Source: Liolophura sinensis (taxonomy: Eukaryota > Mollusca > Polyplacophora > Chitonida > Chitonidae). Taken from it: a DNA stretch of 64,000 nucleotides. Position 1 is the first letter of the stretch. The number at the start of each line of letters is the position of its first letter. The translations under genes were made by a program, and so were the position numbers. The notes under the pieces are model-generated. The model was not told the origin of the DNA. It saw nothing but the letters and a program-made list of their open reading frames with translations, and made no database searches. Positions 33,180 to 44,400 of the stretch are shown here, one piece after another. The DNA is taken from contig NC_088295.1 in NCBI RefSeq assembly GCF_032854445.1, positions 3,038,501 to 3,102,500 on the forward strand. Reading direction: 5' to 3'.

Positions 33180-34600
33180 TATACAAATGGCATATGACTT
33201 ACCCAATACAAATGGCACATGATTTATCACATGCAAATGGTGTATGGTTTTCCCGGTACCAATGGCACATGACTTATCCCATACGCATGGTGTATGACTT
33301 ATCCGATACAAATGGTAGATGACGTGTCCGACACAAAGAGCACAAGACATCCGGTACAAATGGTATATGACTTACCCGATACAAAAGGCACATGACTTAT
33401 CCGGTACAAAGGTATATAACTCATCCGATACAAATGGCACATGACTTATCCAATACAACTGGTATATGGCTTAACCGATACAAATGGTATATGGCTTATC
33501 CAATACAAATGGTATATGGCTTATCCAATACAAATGGTATATGGCTTATCCAATACAAATGGTATATGGCTTAACCGATACAAATGGTATATGGCTTATC
33601 GAATACAACTGGTATATGACTTATTCAACAGCCTGGGACTCGACCATGATGGCGTGTAACTTCGGATAAAGTTCCCATTCCCAGAATGGTGTATGACTTA
33701 TGCGACAAAAATGGTTTATGACTTTTAAGATACAAATGCTATACGCTTTATCAAATAGAAATGGTGTATGACTTATTCGGTACAAATGTTACATAACTTA
33801 TCCAATACAAATGGAACATGACTTCTCCGGCACAAATGGTACGTGACTTATCCGGTAAAAATGGTACATGACTTATCTGGTACACATGGTGTATGACTTC
33901 TCCGACACGAATGGCACATGACTTATCCGACACAACTGGCACATGACTATCCGACATAAATGGCACATGACTTATACAGTACAAATGGTGTACGAGTTAT
34001 CTGATACAAATGGCATATGACTTATGCGGTAAAAATGGCACATTACTTATCCGACACAAATGGCACATGACTTATCCGATACAAATGCCACCTGACTTAC
34101 TCGGTACAAATGACACATGGTTTCGCCGGTACAAATGGGATATAAATTATCCGGTACAAATGGTGTATAACTTATCCGACACAAATGGCACATAACTTAT
34201 CCGGAACAAAGGGCACATGACTTATCCGGTACAAATGCTATATCACTTGTTCGGTACAAATGGTGTATGACTTATCCGACATAAATAACTGGACTTATTC
34301 AACACAAATGCCACTTGACTTATCGGGTACAAATGGCACATGACTTCTCCGGTATAAATGACACATGAATCTTCCGGTACAAATGGTATTAGACTCATCT
34401 GGTACAAATGGCACATGACTTATCCAACACAAATGGTATATGACTTATCCGGTACAAGGGGCACATGACTTATCCGGTACAAATAGTATATAACTTATCC
34501 GGTAAAAATAGTGTGACTTTTCCGATACAAATGGCAAATGACTTATCCTGTAAAAATGACTCATGACTTATCCAACACAAATGGTATAAGACTTATACAG
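33180..34600. repeat. 25-bp minisatellite, left block
   Basis: Unit is close to CACATGACTTATCCGGTACA followed by AATGG, with variants GTATATGAC and GACACAAA. About 55 copies, interrupted by a fragment of gene B exon 12 (33628-33681), then by the reverse-transcriptase element. Short open frames here are repeat artefacts. Confidence 0.92.
33628..33681 (+). pseudogene. Captured fragment of gene B exon 12 inside the 25-bp array
   Basis: ACAGCCTGGGACTCGACCAT, then GATGGCGTGTAACTTCGG and AAGTTCCC, matches 32479-32536 (end of CBM14 no. 2) with a few substitutions and a small deletion. It starts and ends directly in array units and cannot encode a domain on its own. Confidence 0.88.
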
Positions 34601-37600
34601 TGCAAACTGGGACCATTTCAGCATTCAAATAATGGAATCGGTTTATCCATCAACAAATGAGACAGATGTCGAATTCGAACGTAAAATCCGTGACCGTGAG
34701 CTTTTCAGGATGATAGAGATTGGTTCAGTCTTCCCATATGGGTTGAATGATAACGTTATGAGAATGGGCAATGTAACATCCAGCCAACCACATGACTCCA
34801 TCATAACAAATTTATTCAAATACCATAAACATAGACCTCGCAGTCATGGTAGGAGGAAGTTCAACAGAAACATGATTTACAAACACGTTACAGTTAGCTA
34901 TTTAGTAGGATTGTCGTTTGACACCAATAGCATGCATGCTTTCCGCACAGTATTATATGCACTGCCATTGAACTTGCTAAAACAGGTAGCTCAAGACGTA
35001 TCCAATAACATACACAATTTTAATGTTCCACCTCACCTTGTACGTCTGTGTCAAGACATATCGTATTTTCGATTGTATCGCCCTGTAACTACAATTGAAA
35101 CTCAACACGATCGGCTCATTCTGAAGATAAAGTATTTAGACAGTGGCCTTGATTTAATTAACCCACCACGCATCTTTAATCAACCTGATGTTCGTAGTGC
35201 TGTGCCTAATTATTTTAATATCCAAGAGCTATCTTGCATATCCTATGAGTATATAAAGCCTATCACTTCCAAAATTTTCAATTATTCCCAGGCCATCAAG
35301 GAGTTCTATTTGGCGACGTATACTTCTGGCGACTATAACTGTCATTGTGAATCCTCAGTTTTTACCTACGACAAATGTAAACATGTCCTGACTGGTGACC
35401 TTAATATTGTTAAGAATCATGATCTAAGGAATCTCTTTGTGAGAGGTCCTAAGTATATAGAAAAGAGAAATGTCAACATTCGATCTAACAAAAAAATATC
35501 AATCGGCGCTTGAGGAATATGTTAAAAAATGGTCAAAACGGGAGAAAGTGGATTCTTTGGTACTTAACGATTGGCTTGAGATTGTCAAAAAGAAGGTTAG
35601 TTTAGCTATACACTGTATAGACATTGATGCTCTACTTAAAGTTAAACAGGTTCCCACTGTTCACGAAACACTCGCTGGCTTTCATGGTAAATTTGTCATC
35701 ACTGTAGCAGACAAGGCTCCTAATAATGTCATCTTTATTTGCAAGAACTATTATCAAATTCTTGTTCAAGAGCTATGTACATCTACAACAACATCCACGT
35801 ATTCTGCTACTACATGTACTCTGGAGGAACTATTTAACGAACACAAAACCTTTCTAAAGAAAGACGCATAAATATATCTACCCGTCATACAGAAATACCA
35901 CAACTTCACTGGATTCCTAACATGCATAAATCCCCATACAAAGCTCGATTTATTGCGGGTTCAAGAAGTTGTACCGCCAAACTCTTGCCAACCCTAATTA
36001 CGAGAGCGTTACAAGGAGTAAAGTCATTTTGGAATAAGTGCTGTTGTGCAATTACAAAAAATTCAGGTGTCAACTGCATGTGTATTCTTAACAATTCTAA
36101 ACGTTTTACAGAAAAACTTGATGCTGATATGCATATACCGTACAAAGACTTATCCACATGGAATTTCTCTACTCTCTATACTACGATTCCTCACAAAGAC
36201 CTTCTTGAAAGAATATCGTCGTTAATTGTCTCGGTATTTACTAAAACAGGTCACCGTTACATTAACGTCAGAAGCAATAAGGATTTCTTTAGTTCTACTA
36301 TTTATAAAGCTAATCACTCATGGGATGTTACATTATTTATTGAATTACTTGAATTTCTCATTAATAACATCTATGTGAAATTCGGGGATACTATTTACCA
36401 ACAGTGCATAGGTATTCCAATGGGTATCAATGGTGCGCCTCGTTTGGCAGACCTATACCTGTTTTCATATTAATACGACTATATGCAGAAATGACTTAAA
36501 AGTAATATCTTTAAAACTCGATCCTTTTCATTTACCAAGCTGTATATGGATGATCTACTGGCGTTAAATAAACCCCATATTGCTGAAGCGGTGAAGAAAA
36601 TCTATTCCCCTCCATTGGATTTAAAGGAGACAACAGATAGTCCTGATGGTCCTGATTGGATCTATATCTGTACAAAGACGAACAAGGTCTCCTTTCACGC
36701 CGCCTTTACGACAAAAGGGATAATTTCAATTTTGATATTGTAAATTATCCTTATTTGGATAGCAATATACCAAAGGGTCCTGCATATGGCGTATACATAT
36801 CTCGCCTTGTAGCATTTGTCACATCTTGCGTTAATTGTGATGAATTTAATCTGCACCACAAGTTGCTATTTCAACAACTAGTTTGTCAAGGTTACTCCAT
36901 CAAACGCCTTCATTCTAAGTTTCTCAAATTTTACACTGAGTACAACACTCTCGTTGGCAGGTAGGGACAGAGCATTCAGAATCTCTGGCGATCCTCATTG
37001 TGATCAACCACATAGACGGCGCTGTTATCCCTATGTACATATCTATCCCGTACAAGGTATTTAACAACATAGATGGCGCTGGTTGCCGAGTGTAACCGTC
37101 TATCTTGCAGACAGCTTTTATACAGACCAGCATGTCCTGTGTAACATCATAGATGGCGCCTGTTGTAGTATGAGATCCTTACATATTAACGGGAAAGACG
37201 TAATCGTCCGTTACTTTTGAATCACAATCTGATCGGTTAAGGTCTGTAACGCTCGTCATTTTCGAACTGTATCTAATAACGCTTAACCTGGGGCTAGGGG
37301 CCGTAAAGGCAGCCATGCGCATTACATCTGCATGATGCGTTTATGGACAGTTGCAATCAAAGCGCGACTGAGATACTTGTTTAATTTTTATTTGACCTGA
37401 AACTCATTCGTGGACTACGAATTTGAATTTTGATATGGAATTCATGCCTGGAATATCCACTGTGTGCCCTGCATCATTGAAAACTGATGGCCGCTTCTCT
37501 CTTGTGTGTTACCGGCTTTATTTCTTATTTGTATAATTTCTTACATACCTTTGTCTTTGGGAGCTAGTGTTCAACGTTGTTTTGGAAATGGATCTTGCGA

Positions 37601-37640
37601 TTATCGACTGTGAATGTCGGACATAACGTTTATATTTATA
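34600..37640 (+). mobile_element. Retroelement insertion splitting the 25-bp array
   Basis: Array units stop near 34600 and resume near 37640; the reverse-transcriptase relic lies between. After the last coding piece, about 670 bp of probable 3' UTR contains CATAGAYGGCGC three times (37011, 37068, 37148). No clear target-site duplication could be picked out because both flanks are repeats. Confidence 0.65.
34632..36964 (+). pseudogene. Decayed Penelope-type reverse transcriptase
   Basis: A frame of 293 codons (34632-35513) continues in a shifted frame (35470-35871), returns to the first frame (about 35874-36473), hits stops, resumes at 36546 with YMDD in MDDLL context, and shifts again (36656-36964). 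Reverse-transcriptase motifs are visible: FSTLYTTIPHKDL, GIPMGINGAPRLADLYLFSY, the YMDD catalytic box, and a late YDKRDNFNF segment comparable to the YRKPT region of Penelope-like elements. The family, common in marine invertebrates and fish, is recognised from memory. At least three frame changes and several stops make it inactive. I saw no GIY-YIG endonuclease. Confidence 0.75.
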
Positions 37641-38228
37641 AGGCACAAATGGTGCATGACTTAACATACACAAGTGGTGCATGACTTATCTGGTACAAAT
37701 GGAACCAATGCAACATGAATTCTCCGGTACAAATAGTACGTGACTTATCCGGTACAAATAGCTTATTACTTAACCGATTCAAGTAGCACATGATTTATCA
37801 GATACAGATGGTGTATGATTTATCCGGTACCAGTGGCACATGACTTATCCCGTACACATGGTATATGACTTATCCGGTACAAATTATATATGACGTATCC
37901 GACACAAATAACACAAGACATCCGGTAAAAAATGGTATAAGACTTATTCGATACAAAAGGCACATGTCTTATCTGGTACAAATGGTGTATAACTTGTTCC
38001 ATACAAATGGCATATGACATATAAGAAACAAATGGTGTATGACTTATCCGGTTAAAATGGTATATGACTTATCCGGTACACATGGCACATGACTTATCCG
38101 ACACAAATGGCACATGACAAAACATACAAATGGTATGTGACTTATCCAGTAAAAATGGTGTATGACTTATTCAATACAAATGGTTTATGACTTATCCAAT
38201 GAACACGGTATATGACTTATCCAATACA

Positions 38229-38230
<2 letters not shown>
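37641..38230. repeat. 25-bp minisatellite, right block
   Basis: Same unit as 33180-34600 (ATGACTTATCCGGTACAAATGG), about 23 diverged copies. Confidence 0.9.

Positions 38231-38237
<7 letters not shown>

Positions 38238-38292
<55 letters not shown>
38238..38292. repeat. (GT)n microsatellite
   Basis: About 27 GT dinucleotides directly after a short AT run, at the junction between the 25-bp array and an inverted SINE fragment. Confidence 0.97.
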
Positions 38293-38294
<2 letters not shown>

Positions 38295-38450
38295 ATTTAT
38301 TTGATCTGATTGGTGTTTCACGCCGTACTTAAGAAGAACTTAAGAACCGGAAAAAGCCCGGAGGAAACACACGACGATCCTCAGGTTGCTGACAGAGCTT
38401 TCAGTGTACGGCCGCAGAGGAAGCTCCAGATGCTGTTTTCAAGCAAACCT
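38291..38450 (-). mobile_element. Degenerate inverted SINE fragment
   Basis: TTTGATCTGATTGGTGTTTCACGCCGTACTTAAG-type tail reading leftward, then AGCCCGGAGGAAAC, CCTCAGGTTGC and TACGGCCGCAGAGGAAGC, matching the body of the main SINE in reverse. Confidence 0.75.
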
Positions 38451-41426
38451 AACAGATTTAGCGAATCGTTGACTGCGTTGTCAATTACGTCTGCGCGATA
38501 CAGTTGCTGTTGGTAATCTTATAGCTTAAGCAGCTCTGTGGATGGGTCCTCGGATAACACATAACATCAGACAAGCGGCAAAGTAACAAGATGTGGTTTC
38601 TCTTTGTTGTAATTGTGTCAAATAAACCCAGTGTTTGTCGTCAAACTGTCATGTCCTGTACCGTGGACCAAGCGTTCTACATGCTTGCCTGACCAGGAGT
38701 GTTATACCTTTGGTGACCTGGCAAGGTCAGGGTTATTATCCACAATCAAACACTGAGTGACTGCTAGATTGGACCGGATGAGGTGGAGTGACTACCACAA
38801 GCGAGTTGTCGCGATGCAGAAACGACTGGGTTAGTGATAGAATTCGTTATCTAGCTGAGGTACATGGTAGGGCAAATAGAAAACTTTCAGTGAGAAGTAA
38901 AGGTAAACAGTATAACAAAAGTACCCGGTAAATCAGATCAAAAGACTTATGTAGGACAAGCAACATTAAACCGGATCAGACCATAAAGAGACGATATAAC
39001 AGGAAAAACTATAGACAAGTTATATATACTGTGGACTTGCTGAATCTAAGCGTTAAGTCTGATCTTCGTGCACCACTCCTAAACCACAGGACCCATTTCG
39101 ACAACACAAAACATCAGTTCTCAAAGGAAGATAAAGGAAATAATGTAGTTTTTTTATTCTCAAAGGAACATAAAGAAATAGTTTGTTTATTGGATTGGTG
39201 TTTTACACCATACTAAAGAATGTTTCACTTATAAAAAGATAGTCAACATATTGTGGGCAGAGTGAAAATCAGAAACAAGCCTATGAGGTAAATAGTATAT
39301 GAAGCTGGTAACTTCTAAGAGAAGTCTAGCTTGGACAGATTTCGGGATGTTTCAACCTGTTAAGCTACCGGGCCAGTTTAGAGAATGTTTCTAACGTAGG
39401 ATATGAGATGGTGGTCTCAGTTTTATACAAAAACGTAGGTTGAAAAAAGAGAGGTGTTAAGATATGCCGACAATAAAGCATTCCGTTAGTAAATATCCAT
39501 TCTACACACAAGCATGTTTTCGTTGTCATGGATACTAGTGTATGTTGTTCAGGACCTCGGTCAGGTCCGGAGTAACGCTGAAAGTTCAGTTTCATGACTT
39601 ATCGCTAAATTTACCCAGGTTGAGATTTGATATGCGGCCTGGCGAACACTTCATGAAGAAAAACGGCCACGAGCTCACGCTGCAGCTATTAGGCCTATTG
39701 TGTCAGAAAACTACTCATTCGCGTGGTATCGGTCAAGAAATATAACATCGATGGCATTTCATTTCGCCCAGGTTTCAAAATTTAAAATCAAGTAATTCAT
39801 TGTCGTTATTTAAGAAAAATATAAAACAATAATACTGGACCGTGACAGTCCCTGTTAATGCTCTGTGGTATTGGTATTGTTATCACTACTGTTAGTGGTA
39901 TTTACAAACGTCTTATTCCCGTTGTAGTTGTGTTTATTGTATATTTTCCCGTAAAGTCATTATCGTTGTCTTTTATTTCCGCAGCCAATTATTAATTATT
40001 TTTCACCACTCTGTTAATAAATAAATTAATATTATATCTGGAGGGATGAAACAAGAGCACTGGGGTTTGATTTCTGCCGTCTCATGCAATGTTATAAAAC
40101 TTAAAATTTGTTCGGTGAATAAATAAAGAAATAAATGTATAAATAAAAAAACAAATATTAACAAGAATAAAGGAAAACTATGTATGGGAGTATACACTTG
40201 CGTTATTTGTGGGGGATACAATTTCTGAAGGAAAATCAGGTAAATAATAAGTCGATTTATCCAACATTTCCTCGTCACGGAAATCAATGGTTTTCAGCAA
40301 TGGGGATAGGAAATAACTCAAACTATAGATAACTAGGTTAGATCATGACTTGTCTTGTTTGATATGAATGACTGTATACAAGTATTAAATCATAATGAGT
40401 AAGCCGTGACATCGCGCACGGAACTTTACATGAACAGTGACATTGTGTCTGCCTGACTACACACAGGCCCCCGAATCTGTCACGGCCTCATCGGGGAGGT
40501 GGTTTACAATGTGACAACAGCCATGTGTATTACTGTAATGCGCTTTTATGCAGTGAAGAATCTTAACGTGTGACAGGTAGTAAAGTTACGGATTCCACTT
40601 CATTTGTTTGTGATATGAGTGCTACTGATGCTTGGTCTATCCAATCGCATGACACATACGTCATACGTGGTTTGTAATAGAGGGTATAAACTCGAACCGA
40701 GAACAATGAACAGTAGGTATTGTTATATAAACCCGCTATAATCACACGCGATGGCACCCATGTGATGGTATCTGGCCCTTCCCTCTCCTCATTGTATAAG
40801 CCTGAATATAAGTGATTTTAGGTAGATTTAGAACCCTCTGTGACACCCACAGGTACTGGTACCGGGTGCAGGTATTTGTATTATCCTATGCCGATTGTCT
40901 TAACAACACCATTCAGACTGGTATGGGTGTGTATTTATAATAAAACCTTGTCATTTGCTGGCTTTGAAATTGACGCGATTATGAAGAATAGGAATCATAC
41001 CGCGCATAAGCTCTTTGACATCGACGATAGCAGTGTAAGTTAAGCTTGTCGTACTGTTAGAGATGCGCGTGAGAGTATTTGTGCGAGCCATTTCATGGTA
41101 ATGCCATTCCGCTTCAAAAGAGGTGTGCTCGTACGTCTCTTTGGTGTGTTTCTATCCTTGTTTGACTTCTTTTGTACGGGGTAAGCAGTATGTAATCGCT
41201 AGGCTTCGTCATACTGATTTGTCATAGCATTTAATTAAGGTCGGTAAAGCATTCGCCGGCAGAGTTGTCGCTGTAACAACCAGGATCAGACTGGGAGTAG
41301 GCTCGAACAGACGGCAAACTTCGCAGCCTTCAGCAGAACGCGGCTTGTCTTAGCCTTACAGAATCTTCTGGTGCTCTACATAAACCCAAGCTGTTCTTAG
41401 CCTTCCCTCACTCTGCTGGCGACGAC
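38451..41426. other. Intergenic region between genes B and C
   Basis: Mostly unique AT-rich sequence. An eroded inverted SINE lies at 39180-39290. A weak TATA-like TACATAAA (41377-41384) lies about 45 nt before the gene C start codon. No gene recognised. Confidence 0.5.
39180..39290 (-). mobile_element. Eroded inverted SINE fragment
   Basis: GTTTATTGGATTGGTGTTTT, ACACCATACTAAAGAATGTT and TCACTTATA match the SINE tail in reverse; the body is barely recognisable. Confidence 0.65.
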
Positions 41427-44400
41427 ATGGCGAATCGAATGGTCTGCTTACTTCTGCTACTGGTGGTTAACATCAGCATAGGTTTGTCTCCTCTTCGCTT
41501 TGAGTTTTTCTCTCAGGTGAAGGTATAGATGTCAATGTACATGTCTCTTACAGAAGAACGTTTCACATCCAATTGCATTAAATATTGCCAACTGCTGCGA
41601 AACGTGTTGGCATGTTTATAATACTAACATTTTATTTTTATGGACCGCTCAGTTTTAAACTTTCAAAACTGTTCCCGATGTCATTGCTGCAGTCTGATTG
41701 GGAAATTTTTTTTAACTGGTGCCAAGACAGGGGATTTATACCGAAAGCTTCTAAATGTTTCTTAATTAACTTCCCTCTCAAAAAGACTGGCCAGCTTTTT
41801 CAGCGTAGTCTAGGATCAAACATTCTACATTACATCTTTGTTTGTATCTGACTGATCAACCATGCTTCTCGGCGAATGTTAACAAGATTTTAAAGAAAGC
41901 CTTCAGATTCCTCGGATTTTTAAAACACAATAGCAAATCTCTTGAAAGCTTAGAAGCTATAAAATCAATATATAAGCTTAGTTAGAAGCCATTTGTAATA
42001 TAGTTATGTGTTCTGGAACCTCTACCCAAACTGTTTATCAGAAAGAATTGAAAATGTAAAAAAGAAATTTCATTAAGTATTTGTGCCATCGATGGAATAT
42101 AGCACAGATCTTACTGATTATACGATTGTGCAAACGATTTATTCTTCCAGCTTGCACTCGACAAAAGATGCAAATAGTTTGAACTTGTGGCTTTACATAG
42201 ATGTACATAGATGTTTAAATAGTTCTTCTAGCTGTATATATGTTAACAAGTAGAAGATTTTAAAGAGCACCTGTTCGGGGAATCCCGCTCAAAATCCCCG
42301 TTTTACTCTCCACCTAGTCATTTTTTGTGGAAGAACCATGTTTAATAAGTTTCCAGGATCTTTTCAACAAACTATCCTCCAGATCGGACATTGACAGTTT
42401 TAACGATTTACAACATTTTAAAACTAAATACATAGACATGTTGTTCTGATATGTTTTTATTAAGCTTTTTGTGTCTTTTACATTACATTTGTGGCTATTA
42501 ATATGTAAACTCATCTATCTGTTAAGTTATGCATGTACAATTCGTCAGATTTTGCTAATCATCCAGATCTGTTCTTATTCAGTTTGTTATCGTCTCTGTA
42601 AACGGACATAACAGCGGTCTGTATGAGAACGAGTAAATAAACTAAGCTAAGTAAAGCTACAGCAGAGATACATGTATGCGGAATTTAAATCCGCCATTTT
42701 GCAGTTTGATCTGTGTTTTAGACAAACCTACCAAGCATACCTTCCTGGCTAGGAGGTTACATATTAGTTCAGGTCTATTAGACTTGAGGGCATCCGTTTC
42801 ATACATAAATATATGTAGATAAATGATGGATAGAATAATATCCAAACAGAATCCAGTTTGTATAAGAGAGAGCTATAGAATGTCTATTGTCCACGCTCAC
42901 CATCGGCTTTGTTTTCAGTGTTTGGGCGCCATGTTGTGTGCTACTATTCGAACTGGGCACAGCATCGGAGAGGAACTGGCACATTTGTCCCAGAAAACAT
43001 TGATCCAAAACTCTGCACACATATCATTTTCGCTTTCGCTGGTTTAGTTGGAAACAAACTATCGCCGACGGAATGGAATGACGCCACGCCAGGCGGAATG
43101 TGAGTACATTTCCAGATAAGTGACAGCCAGTTCACATTCAACATTTGAAGATTTGAAAATATATACGAATACACCGGTAGGTTCTAAGACTTTAGATAAC
43201 ATATTGATTGTATTTGGAATGTTAATCTTTATACATTCATCACCACATTCCCGAAGGATTCTATGAGGATATACTATCACGATGCCATACTTGGCTGAAA
43301 TGTCATCATTCTGCATAAAACAGGTATTCAAGGATTAACGATTTAAAGAAAATCAACCCGAATCTGAAAACGCTGCTGGCTGTGGGAGGCTGGGGCCTGG
43401 GCGTGTCTGTTTTCACACAGATGGTCGCCTCCTCATCATCCAGAGCGACTTTCGTAGCCGACACAATCACCTACCTTAGGAGGTTCAACTTTGACGGTTT
43501 AGACCTGGATTGGGAGTACCCCGCGGCGAGAGGAAGCCCTTCCGTGGATAAGAAGAGATTCACACAACTCGTCATGGCAAGTACTTTCTGGCATTTTCCG
43601 TCATTTTCAGCCCTAGAATTTGTGCTAAAGTTTTAATGTGTCAACCCAAATAAGAATGAAATGAAGAAAACTGACAGTCTCTGATGATCTAACAAATCTG
43701 GTCAACTTAAATATGAGCCAATAAACTGAAAAAGGGGAATATTTTGCAGGAACTCAGGAAAGCTTTTCGGAGTGAATCTCTTAGAACAAGGCAGAACGAA
43801 TTGTTGTTAACTGCGGCCGTACCGGCCAGCAAATCCATCGTGGATCAAGGCTACGAGGTGCGGGAGATTTCGAGGTATGGGCAGCACTAACATCAGTGGT
43901 GGGCTCTTAGCGATTGCCTTACACATATATTTGTATACATACTTTCTCATGATCATTTACTAGAGTACTGTATTGGGTCATGCTCAGAAGTATTCCACTT
44001 ATACCCCTGCAGAGGAAAATGTACCTCTACAGGTATTTGAAAAATCCACAGGCTGTAATGTCGTAAACGGGTCCGTAGTAGCTGGGTTCGAGTCCGCAGC
44101 CTCTGTGTTATAGATACGCTGGTCTGGAAAGAGGAAATCTGTGCTTTTTTATCATTCAGATATTAGAACGCTTGATAGCCGTCAGTTTCTGTACTATATA
44201 TTTTATTTGGCAGAGACCTGGATTTTATCAACTTAATGAGTTATGATCTGCATGGATCATGGGAAGTGACCACAGGCCACAACAGCCCACTGTACCCCAG
44301 GAGTAGTGAATTCGGGGCTAATCGTCAGCTAAATGTGGTAAGTAAACCAATCAGGGAAGCGCTAGAGGTGGTAAATAAACTACTCAGTGGTCATTAAAAT

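Noticed and set aside
43571-43576. GT donor at 43571 for gene C exon 3
   Set aside because: GTCATG is a weak donor and would delete two residues conserved in length in gene B; the GC donor at 43577 fits better.
44050-44102. Possible tRNA gene
   Set aside because: End pairing and a B box are present, but the length is about 53 nt, the T-arm is mispaired and no anticodon arm fits; at best a SINE head relic.
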